NCBI GenBank assembly: GCA_965206775.1
Contig: CBDBKU010000002.1
Span: 1,612,001-1,676,000, forward strand
Direction: 5' to 3'
From: VXMF01 sp965206775
Lineage (GTDB): Bacteria > Acidobacteriota > Terriglobia > Bryobacterales > UBA6623
Length of the DNA: 64,000 bases
The position numbers and the translations under genes are program-made. Shown here piece by piece: positions 23,564-30,960 of this stretch. How positions within the stretch are numbered: position 1 is the first letter of the stretch; each line of letters opens with the position of its first letter. The notes below the pieces were generated by a model. It saw nothing but the letters and a program-made list of their open reading frames with translations. It was not told where the DNA came from and made no database searches.

Positions 23564-25264
23564 ATGGCGGAAACGGACTACGACGTAGTCGTTGTGGGCG
23601 CGGGAGCAGGGGGCGGCACGATGGCGCGCGTCCTCGCCGAGAAGGGCATCAAGGTCGCCCTGCTCGAAGCCGGGCCCATGCTCGACCCGCAAAAGGACTT
23701 CAAGACGCACAAGTGGCCGCATGACTACGGCCATCGCGCGGCCGAGCACGGGGGCAACGCCTATTTCGGCAAGGGGAAGGCCTACGGGTTCTTCACCACC
23801 GTCAGCGGAGGCTGGCAGCTCGAAGGCGAGCCGTACACGTCCGCCCCGGGAACGCGCTTCCACTGGTTCCGATCTCGCGTCGTTGGCGGCCGGACCAACC
23901 ACTACGGCCGGATGTCGTTCCGCTTCTCCGACATGGACTTCAAGCCGTACTCCCGGGACGGTGTCGGCTGGGACTGGCCAATTTCGTACGAGGACATCGC
24001 GCCTTGGTACGACCGCGCGGAAGAATACATCGGTGTCACGGGCACCGTGGAAGGCATACGGAGCGCGCCCGACGGGAAGTTCCACTCGCCGCCAGAACCG
24101 AAGGTTCACGAGCGGCTGATGCGCGCCGGCGGCAAGAAGCTCGGCGTGCCGTTCATCGCCAATCGACGCGCCGTCATCACCCGTTCGATCAACGGCAGGG
24201 CGGCCTGCCACTACTGCGGCCAGTGCGGCCGGGGCTGCTTGACGGAATCGAACTACTCCGCGTCGCAGACCGACGTGTTCCCCGCGATGAAGACGGGAAA
24301 CGTCACGGTGATTACCGACGCCATGGTCCGGGAGGTCGAGGTCAACGACAGCGGCCTCGCGCGCGGCGTGATCTATGTCGACAAGCTGGCCCGGACGGAG
24401 AAGCGCATCGAGGGGCGGGCGGTCGTGCTGGCAGCGTCATCGTGCGAGACGGCGCGGCTGATGCTCAATTCCAAGTCGAAGCACTTTCCGAACGGCATCG
24501 CCAATGGATCGGGCCTTGTCGGCCGGTACCTGATGGACACGGTCGGCTTCAGTGTGCGGGGAACCCTGCCGGCACTGGAAAACATGCCCCGCTACGACAC
24601 AGACGGGTTCGGCGGAGCCCATCTATACGCGCCTTGGTGGCTGTGGGACGGGCACGGCAAGCTCGATTTCCCGCGCGGGTACCACATCGAGATGAGCGGC
24701 GGATTCCGTATGCCCGGACCCGGGAGCTTCGGGAGCATCGCCCGCGAAGCTGGTTACGGGACGAGCCTGAAGCGCATGGTCCGCGAGCAGTACGGCACCA
24801 GCGTCGCGCTCTCGGGCCGCGGAGAGATGATCCCGAACGACCAGAGCTACATGGACATCGATCCCGCGGTGGTCGACCGCTGGGGCATCCCGGTGGCGCG
24901 ATTCCACTTCTCGTTCAGCGACTACGAGTGGAAGCAGGCCCGCCACATGGAAAGGACGTTCCACGACCTGATCGAGGCGGCTGGTGGAAAGGTGGTGGGC
25001 ATTGCGAACCAGGCGCGCGAAAGCGAGGGCATCGCCGTGCCCGGCTCGATCATCCACGAGGTGGGGACCGCCCGGATGGGCGATAGCCCGTCCAACTCGG
25101 TGCTGAACCAGTACTGCCAGACCCACGATGTCCGGAACCTGTTCGTAGCCGATGGCTCGACCTTCGTCAGCAATCCTGACAAGAATCCGACTCTGACGAT
25201 CAACGCGCTGTCCTGGCGCACGGCGGAGTATCTCTCCGAGGAATTGAGGAAAGGAAATGTCTAG
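23564..25264 (+). CDS. GMC family oxidoreductase (FAD-dependent dehydrogenase)
   Basis: A 566-residue flavoprotein that probably oxidises a sugar or alcohol. The FAD-binding GxGxxG-type motif is at the N-terminus (VVVGAGAGGGTMARVL). GGRTNHYGRM and the Cys pair region CHYCGQCGRGC follow, and the C-terminus holds HEVGTARMG and NPTLTINALSWRTAEYL with the catalytic His/Asn region. The ATG at 23564 is preceded by AGGAAGG. The next gene, a gluconate 2-dehydrogenase subunit 3 homologue, overlaps by eight bases, so the two form a membrane-associated dehydrogenase. The catalytic subunit shows no signal peptide and may be co-exported with its partner. Confidence 0.9.
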   Translation: MAETDYDVVVVGAGAGGGTMARVLAEKGIKVALLEAGPMLDPQKDFKTHKWPHDYGHRAAEHGGNAYFGKGKAYGFFTTVSGGWQLEGEPYTSAPGTRFHWFRSRVVGGRTNHYGRMSFRFSDMDFKPYSRDGVGWDWPISYEDIAPWYDRAEEYIGVTGTVEGIRSAPDGKFHSPPEPKVHERLMRAGGKKLGVPFIANRRAVITRSINGRAACHYCGQCGRGCLTESNYSASQTDVFPAMKTGNVTVITDAMVREVEVNDSGLARGVIYVDKLARTEKRIEGRAVVLAASSCETARLMLNSKSKHFPNGIANGSGLVGRYLMDTVGFSVRGTLPALENMPRYDTDGFGGAHLYAPWWLWDGHGKLDFPRGYHIEMSGGFRMPGPGSFGSIAREAGYGTSLKRMVREQYGTSVALSGRGEMIPNDQSYMDIDPAVVDRWGIPVARFHFSFSDYEWKQARHMERTFHDLIEAAGGKVVGIANQARESEGIAVPGSIIHEVGTARMGDSPSNSVLNQYCQTHDVRNLFVADGSTFVSNPDKNPTLTINALSWRTAEYLSEELRKGNV

Positions 25265-25964
25265 CACGCAGGGATTCGTTTCGATCGAAGCGCTCTCGCG
25301 ACGCGCCGCCTTGCGGCGCATTGCGCTAGCGGTGACAGCTGCCGGTCTCGGTCAGAGCATCGCCGGTGCCGACGCCGCCGAGGTGCACGAGCAGGTCGAG
25401 GGCGAGCGGACATTCAGCGGGGAGTACAAGGTCAAGTACTTCAACGAGCACGAATTCAGCACGCTCGAGCGTCTCTCCGAACTGATCGTGCCGGCCGACG
25501 AAGGCGGTCCGAGCGGACGCGATGGCGGCGCGCCCGAATTCATCGACCTGCTCTCGAGCCAGAATCCGGAACTGGCCGGCATCTTCACGGGCGGGATCCT
25601 CTGGCTGGACGCCGCCTCGCGCACTCGCAACGGGAATCGTTTCGCCGATGCTTCGGATGAAGATCAGACCGGAATCCTGGACGCGCTGGTCGAGGCCGAA
25701 CGAATTGACACGGGCACTGACACGCGGCGGGAATCCCGCGAATACGCGCGCTTCTCGGTTTTCGGCGTGAGGAAGCCGTCCGACGCCCGGCGGGGCCTGC
25801 AGTTCTTCGGATGGGCTAGACAGCTGACCATCGACGCCTACTACACGAGCCCGGCAGGGATCCAGGATCTCGGATTTGTGGGCAACGCGTCCCATACCGA
25901 GTACAAGGTCCCTCGGGAAGCGATCGACTACGCTGTCGGGCGGAGCCCGTTTCGCGAGGCGTAG
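25257..25964 (+). CDS. gluconate 2-dehydrogenase subunit 3 family protein
   Basis: A 235-residue small subunit partner of the preceding GMC dehydrogenase. The N-terminus has a Tat-like signal (LSRRAALRRIALAVTAAGLG), so it probably carries the complex through the Tat pathway to the periplasm. The mature part starts with FNEHEFSTLERLSELIVPADEGGPS, the characteristic region of the family, and ends with the YYTSPAGIQDLGF segment. It overlaps the GMC gene by eight bases. No cytochrome c subunit is adjacent, so the electron acceptor is unknown. Confidence 0.85.
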   Translation: MSSTQGFVSIEALSRRAALRRIALAVTAAGLGQSIAGADAAEVHEQVEGERTFSGEYKVKYFNEHEFSTLERLSELIVPADEGGPSGRDGGAPEFIDLLSSQNPELAGIFTGGILWLDAASRTRNGNRFADASDEDQTGILDALVEAERIDTGTDTRRESREYARFSVFGVRKPSDARRGLQFFGWARQLTIDAYYTSPAGIQDLGFVGNASHTEYKVPREAIDYAVGRSPFREA

Positions 25965-25999
25965 GGGCTCCGGGGGATCCGCCTAGAATCTGGGAATGC

Positions 26000-26497
26000 A
26001 TGCGATTCCCTCGAATGGCCGTGCTGGCAAGGACTCGCGCTCCGACGTGTGGCTTCCGATTCGTGGCAGTCGCCGCCGGACTGTCCGCTGCGACGATCCT
26101 GGGATCCGCCCAGGACAGGGATTCGGCCGATAGGATTCGTCAGGTGATTCTCGACGCCAGTCGCGCCCTGCAGGCTGGCAACGCGCCGCTGTTCCTTTCT
26201 GCTTTCGACCGACGGGCCGTACCGGACTTCGAGCGGTTGCGCGAGCAGGTGACCGCACTAGCCGCGCAAAGGCGCATCGCCTCGTCGGTCGAGAGCGGCA
26301 CGCCGGAGGGCTGTCCTGACGAATGCACGGTGCGAGTGAACTGGCTTCTGGACCTGACGCCCAAGGTCGACCCCGGGCCGGTCGAGCGCCGAAGCGAGAC
26401 ACTCGCGCTTGGGATGCGCAGGCGCGGGAATCGGTGGAAGATCGTTCGCGTCGAGCCGAGCAACTTCTTCGCTTCCGCCGTTCGCAGGCCCCGATAG
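26000..26497 (+). CDS. exported protein of unknown function
   Basis: A 165-residue protein with an N-terminal signal segment (about residues 18-36, VAVAAGLSAATILGSA). The mature region has a long helix followed by beta-rich sequence, a layout like SnoaL/DUF4440 proteins, but no family is certain. A TAGAAT -10-like box lies ten bases before the ATG, and ATG 26015 is an alternative start. It sits between a dehydrogenase pair and an aldo/keto reductase on the same strand. Confidence 0.55.
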   Translation: MRFPRMAVLARTRAPTCGFRFVAVAAGLSAATILGSAQDRDSADRIRQVILDASRALQAGNAPLFLSAFDRRAVPDFERLREQVTALAAQRRIASSVESGTPEGCPDECTVRVNWLLDLTPKVDPGPVERRSETLALGMRRRGNRWKIVRVEPSNFFASAVRRPR

Positions 26498-26530
26498 GGA
26501 CGCCGACGCGGCCCGGGGTCGACGATTTCC

Positions 26531-26536
26531 TATACT
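26531..26536 (+). promoter_or_regulatory. TATACT -10-like box upstream of the aldo/keto reductase
   Basis: TATACT ends seven bases before the ATG at 26544, so a transcript starting at the usual distance would have almost no leader. No -35 is evident. Confidence 0.35.
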
Positions 26537-26543
26537 GTGAGCC

Positions 26544-27545
26544 ATGTCGAGCACTCGATCGTTTCACGATGCCGCAGGTGGCGCCGGCCTCGCCGCGCTC
26601 CTGGCACAGGCAGTGCCGCAGGACGATGCCGGAAGAGGGATTCCGACGAGGAGGCTGGGCCGCACCGGGGAGGAGGTTTCCATCCTCTGCGTCGGCGGCG
26701 CGCACCTAGGACGGGCGGCGCAGGACGACGGTGAGGCGACGGCGAAGAAGCTCGCCCATGCGGCCGTCGACAGCGGCGTCTTCTTTTGGGATAACGCCTG
26801 GATGTACCACGATGGCTATGCCGAGGAATTCATGGGCAAGGCGCTCAAGGGCCGTCGCGACAAGGTCTTCCTGATGACCAAGAACTCGGGGCGCGACGAG
26901 AAGTTCGCTCGCCAATGCCTCGACGACAGCCTACGCCGGCTGCAGACGGACTATATCGACCTCTGGCAGTTTCACGAGATCAACTACGACAACGATCCGG
27001 ACTGGGTCCTCGACAGGGGTGGCTTGAAGGTCGCCTTGGAGGCGCAGAAGGCCGGCAAGGTGCGGCACATCGGCTTCACAGGGCACAAGCACCCCAGCAT
27101 CCACGTCAAGATGCTAAGCAAGGGATTCGAATGGGCCACGTCCCAGATGCCCATCAACCCCATGGACCACTTCTACCGCTCGTTCCAGAGGGAAGTCATT
27201 CCCCTGTGCCTCGCGAAGGACGTCGGCGTCATCGGGATGAAATGCCTCGGGGGCGGCCCGCGCGAAGCCGAGATTCCGAGCACGACGAATGTCACCGCCG
27301 AGATGTGCGTTCGCTGGGCGCTAAGCCTGCCGGTGTCTTCGATCGTGCGCGGCTACCTGAACATGGAACAGCTGATGGCCGACGTGAAGATTGCACGGGG
27401 GTTCAAGCCGCTCTCGCAGGAAGCCCGCGAGGAAATCATGAGCCTAGCCCTGCCCGAAGCGGGCGACGGGCGCCACGAGCACTTCAAGTCGACGCAGCGC
27501 TACGACGCGCCGCTCTACAGGGAGATGCACGGGTTTTCGGGCTGA
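26544..27545 (+). CDS. aldo/keto reductase
   Basis: A 333-residue NAD(P)H-linked oxidoreductase with a TIM barrel. The catalytic tetrad can be traced to Asp83, Tyr88 (WDNAWMYHDGY), Lys113 (LMTKNSG) and His144 (WQFHEIN). The first 30 residues are a poorly conserved extension before RRLGRTGEEVSILCVGGAHLG. The family resembles the YhdN/Tas-like branch often found beside dehydrogenases in Acidobacteria. Substrate unknown. It converges with the radical SAM gene, 16 bp apart. Confidence 0.88.
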   Translation: MSSTRSFHDAAGGAGLAALLAQAVPQDDAGRGIPTRRLGRTGEEVSILCVGGAHLGRAAQDDGEATAKKLAHAAVDSGVFFWDNAWMYHDGYAEEFMGKALKGRRDKVFLMTKNSGRDEKFARQCLDDSLRRLQTDYIDLWQFHEINYDNDPDWVLDRGGLKVALEAQKAGKVRHIGFTGHKHPSIHVKMLSKGFEWATSQMPINPMDHFYRSFQREVIPLCLAKDVGVIGMKCLGGGPREAEIPSTTNVTAEMCVRWALSLPVSSIVRGYLNMEQLMADVKIARGFKPLSQEAREEIMSLALPEAGDGRHEHFKSTQRYDAPLYREMHGFSG

Positions 27546-27561
27546 CCCGCGCCAGCGCCGC

Positions 27562-28674
27562 TCACCCGCGCGTGCGGACAGTGTCGCCCGCCAGTCCCCA
27601 GAAGTCGTCGACGTAGTACGAGGACAGCACGTTCCCGAACAAAAAGCAGTTATTCTTGCACTGCGGCACTTCTCCGTACAGCTTGCGTCCGCGCTCGAAC
27701 GCTGCGGAGATGGAGCCGTCCTCGAGGACATTCCCGGCAATCTTGCGCAGCACCTCGCATGGATAGAAGATGTCGCCATTCGGGTAGATTCTTGGGAACA
27801 TCGTCGGGTAGCACTTGAACTCCTCGAAGAGGAGCAGGGTGCGCAGCAGCTTGGGCGTGCCGTTGATTCGAATGGTGTTCTGCTCGCGCATGGCGATAAG
27901 GCGCTCGACGAAGTCCCTGTAGCGCGGGTCGCGCAGGAAGGCGAAGTTCGGGAACTTGCCATTGGTCTGGGCCGATTGCACCGAGAACACGAATCCGTGC
28001 TCGCCGCAGAAGTCGAGGATCCGCTCGGCTTCGGTCAGGTTCCATTGCTCCAGCACGCACGAGACCGTGATTGACTGCGGAGGAAGGATCTCCTTGGCCA
28101 TCAGCAGGTTGTCGATCACACGCGGCACCGTCGCGGACTTGGAGAGCGGTTCTGAGGAATCGTGGGTAATCGCGTCGAGGCTGCAGACCAGCCCGTTCAG
28201 GTAGGGGAGCATGCTGCGCTTCGTGTCGAGCAGGACGCCGTTGGTCACGATCAGGACCGATCGGAATCCCACCTCTTCGCGCGACGCGATCACCAGTCGC
28301 TCAATGTCGGGCCGCACGGTGCATTCGCCGCCGGTGATCAGCAGCGTGTCCACCTCCTTGTGGATGTTGTGGAACAGCCTGATCGTGTCTTCGGTGCAGA
28401 GTTCCTCGCTGAAGACCTGGGGGTTCTTCTGCGTGCAGTACGAGCAATCCAAGTTGCACTTGTGAGTGGCGTAGTAGACGGCCGAGTACGGGACGACGAC
28501 GCTGGATCCAAGCACGTGCCGCCGGTAGAGGTTGCCCGCGTACGCTTTGAAGTTCTTGAGAACGAACGGATAGTGGGCAAGCATGCCTTCCACCAACCGT
28601 TTCCTAACGCCTTCCGCCATGCGAGACTCGACCACCGAGTGTAGCCAATCTCCGTTCCGGGTGTGACGACGCAT
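27562..28674 (-). CDS. radical SAM protein
   Basis: A 370-residue radical SAM enzyme. The 4Fe-4S cluster motif CNLDCSYC is at Cys73/77/80, GGE in LLITGGECTV binds SAM, and a C-terminal region has further cysteines (YPCEVL and CKNNCFLFG) that could bind an auxiliary cluster in the manner of SPASM/Twitch domains. The fold is like MoaA/HpnH-type proteins. No precursor peptide or obvious substrate gene is adjacent. The start is uncertain: ATG 28674 is used here. ATG 28620 lies 17 bases after a TACACT box (28638-28643) and would also retain the whole domain. Confidence 0.8.
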   Translation of the reverse strand: MRRHTRNGDWLHSVVESRMAEGVRKRLVEGMLAHYPFVLKNFKAYAGNLYRRHVLGSSVVVPYSAVYYATHKCNLDCSYCTQKNPQVFSEELCTEDTIRLFHNIHKEVDTLLITGGECTVRPDIERLVIASREEVGFRSVLIVTNGVLLDTKRSMLPYLNGLVCSLDAITHDSSEPLSKSATVPRVIDNLLMAKEILPPQSITVSCVLEQWNLTEAERILDFCGEHGFVFSVQSAQTNGKFPNFAFLRDPRYRDFVERLIAMREQNTIRINGTPKLLRTLLLFEEFKCYPTMFPRIYPNGDIFYPCEVLRKIAGNVLEDGSISAAFERGRKLYGEVPQCKNNCFLFGNVLSSYYVDDFWGLAGDTVRTRG

Positions 28675-28736
28675 CGGCTCGGGTGTCGGCTCGGGTCGGC
28701 CGACGACGCAGCCGCTCGGTGAACCGTCTAGACGTC

Positions 28737-28743
28737 GTACAAT
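28737..28743 (+). promoter_or_regulatory. GTACAAT -10-like box upstream of glmM
   Basis: GTACAAT lies 50 bp before the glmM ATG in the divergent region shared with the radical SAM gene. No matching -35 is visible. Confidence 0.5.
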
Positions 28744-28792
28744 CGGGGGAGCTTCTGGTGGGGTCGAGCCCAGCGGAAGCTCATTGAGTCCC

Positions 28793-30136
28793 ATGGCTAC
28801 GAAGCTCTTCGGCACCGATGGAATTCGCGGCCGCTACGGTGAGTTCCCCCTTGACGACCGGACCGTCTACGCGGCCGGCCTCGCCTTGGCCAAGCACATC
28901 CGACGAACTCGCAAGCCGAAGGTCCTGATCGGCATGGACACCCGGGAGTCGAGTCCCCAGATCATGCAGCTGCTGGCTGGCGGCCTGAAGGCTGGCGGCG
29001 TGGGACGGGAGTTTGCGGGAATCGTGCCGACCCCGGCTGTCGCCTACGCGACCCAACAGGGGGACTATTCGCTCGGCGTGGTCGTGTCGGCTTCGCACAA
29101 CCCGTTCAATGACAATGGCATCAAGGTCTTCGGGCCGTTTGGGTACAAGTTGCCGGACGAGACGGAAGTTGACTTGGAGAACCGGATCCGGGCAGCGCTG
29201 TCGAACGGCATGTCTCCGACCGCAGAAGAGCTGGACGAGGACCCGGAAATCGCAGTGCAGTACGTGCGGCACCTATTGCGAGCCAGCAGTCCTCCTCCGT
29301 CGTCGAGAAACCTGCGGTTCGTGATCGATTGCGCCAACGGAGCGGCGTCCGAGATCGCTCCGCTGGCCTTCGAGGCTCTGGGTGCCGATGTGAAGTACAT
29401 CGCTTGCGATCCCAACGGGCGGAACATCAATCAGGATTGCGGGCCGCTGCACATGGAGCGACTCGCCGAGGAAGTGGTCGCCTGCGGAGCTGACTTCGGC
29501 GCGGCCTTGGACGGAGACGCGGACCGGTGCCTCTTCGTTGACGAGCGGGGCAACCGCCTCGATGGCGACAACGTTCTCCTCGCGGCTGCGGTCGCCCTCA
29601 AGCGCCGCGGCCTGCTGCACGAAAATCTCGTAGTGGCGACAGTGATGTCCAACCTGGGCCTTGACGCGGCCCTGCAGAAGCAGGGAATCCTCCTGACTCG
29701 CACGCCGGTGGGCGACAAGCACGTGATCCACGAGATGCTGAGTTCCGGGGCGGCGCTCGGCGGCGAGCAATCCGGACATGCGATCTTCGGCGACTTCTCC
29801 ACGACCGGGGACGGAATGCTCACCCTGTTCATGATGTTGCGGATTCTCGCCGAAGAGGGCGTGACGTGCAGCGAATTGCGGAAGCGCTTGCGGGTCTTTC
29901 CTCAGAAGCTAGTCAATGTGCGGGTTCGGGAGAAGCAGCCGCTGGAGGAGTTGCCGGAGATTCGCCGTGCGATCGCGGACCGGGAGCTTGAACTGGCCGG
30001 CCGAGGACGGATCGTCATCCGATACTCAGGTACCGAACCTGTCGTTCGGGTCATGGTCGAGGCCGAGCGACTCAATGACGTGGTGAGGCACTCCACCGCT
30101 ATCGCGAGCTTGTTCGAGCAACATCTCGGGCAATGA
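28793..30136 (+). CDS. glmM: phosphoglucosamine mutase
   Basis: Converts glucosamine-6-phosphate to glucosamine-1-phosphate for UDP-GlcNAc and cell wall synthesis. The 447-residue protein begins KLFGTDGIRG, has the phosphoserine loop VSASHNPFNDNGIK (Ser101), the metal-binding DGDADR loop, the sugar-binding GGEQSGH and the phosphate-binding RYSGTEP near the C-terminus. ATG 28793 is preferred to an in-frame TTG nine bases upstream. Its stop overlaps the next start as ATGA. Confidence 0.97.
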   Translation: MATKLFGTDGIRGRYGEFPLDDRTVYAAGLALAKHIRRTRKPKVLIGMDTRESSPQIMQLLAGGLKAGGVGREFAGIVPTPAVAYATQQGDYSLGVVVSASHNPFNDNGIKVFGPFGYKLPDETEVDLENRIRAALSNGMSPTAEELDEDPEIAVQYVRHLLRASSPPPSSRNLRFVIDCANGAASEIAPLAFEALGADVKYIACDPNGRNINQDCGPLHMERLAEEVVACGADFGAALDGDADRCLFVDERGNRLDGDNVLLAAAVALKRRGLLHENLVVATVMSNLGLDAALQKQGILLTRTPVGDKHVIHEMLSSGAALGGEQSGHAIFGDFSTTGDGMLTLFMMLRILAEEGVTCSELRKRLRVFPQKLVNVRVREKQPLEELPEIRRAIADRELELAGRGRIVIRYSGTEPVVRVMVEAERLNDVVRHSTAIASLFEQHLGQ

Positions 30137-30906
30137 GCTCGCTGCGAGGCCCGTCCCGAATCCGACGGGCGGACCCGACGCTGCGCTCCCGGGTCGCCGC
30201 CCGGGATGGCCCGCAAGCTGGTTCGTCCCGACCCTTGAAGGGCCTGCTCCAGGTCCTGTTCTCCGCGATTCTGGTCCTTCCCCGACTACGCGCGTTACGC
30301 CGGACCAGGGCCTGGACTGGGGTTCGCACGGCATTGCTCCTGGCCGCCGCTGCGATCGCCATCCTGTCGACTGGCTGGTGGCGCGCCGCCGCACTTGCCC
30401 CGGCGCTTCTCGCGATCCTCCTGCGAAGAACAGTCGATCCGGACCGCGAGCGTCGAATGCAGCGCACGCTCGGAGCCGAATACCTCTTGAACGGGGGAGA
30501 ATGGGCCGGTGCCATTCGTGACGGCGGGCAGGACAGTCTCGAACGAGGAACTCCCCTGTACCTGTTGCTGCGCGGACCTCACCTGCTGCTTGTGCCGCGA
30601 GAGCGTGACGGCGAGATCCATGTCGCGCTCCGCATCGACGCAATCGAGCGAATTCTCGTCGATGGCACGGAGTACGTTCCGATCTACGTATCCGAGGCGA
30701 AGCAGCCGCCGGTACGCGAAAGCGATGTGGATCGGCACCTTGTCTCCGAACTCGTGCTGAAGCAGCGATCCGGAGAATCGCTGAAGTTCCGCTACCGGGG
30801 TTCGTTCGCGAAGCACTTGGCGGAGACTGCGGCTCATGCCGTGTTTTCGTCTCGCCCGCAACAAACGTCCACCCTGCCGATCATCGGAAACTCGCCTTCC
30901 GCTTGA
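30133..30906 (+). CDS. membrane protein of unknown function, two transmembrane helices
   Basis: A 257-residue protein with a basic N-terminus, two adjacent hydrophobic helices (about residues 35-55 and 63-95) and a soluble C-terminal half rich in beta strands (ILVDGTEYVPIYVS, LKFRYRGSFAKHLAE) that could be PH-like. It overlaps glmM by ATGA, so expression is coupled, but the sequence gives no enzymatic motif. It converges with ftsK over a 54-bp gap. No family was recognised. Confidence 0.6.
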   Translation: MSSLRGPSRIRRADPTLRSRVAARDGPQAGSSRPLKGLLQVLFSAILVLPRLRALRRTRAWTGVRTALLLAAAAIAILSTGWWRAAALAPALLAILLRRTVDPDRERRMQRTLGAEYLLNGGEWAGAIRDGGQDSLERGTPLYLLLRGPHLLLVPRERDGEIHVALRIDAIERILVDGTEYVPIYVSEAKQPPVRESDVDRHLVSELVLKQRSGESLKFRYRGSFAKHLAETAAHAVFSSRPQQTSTLPIIGNSPSA

Positions 30907-30960
30907 GCGGCAGGCAGCTTGCCCCAAGAGGGCAGGAGAACCAGGCCGGGTCGACAGGGA

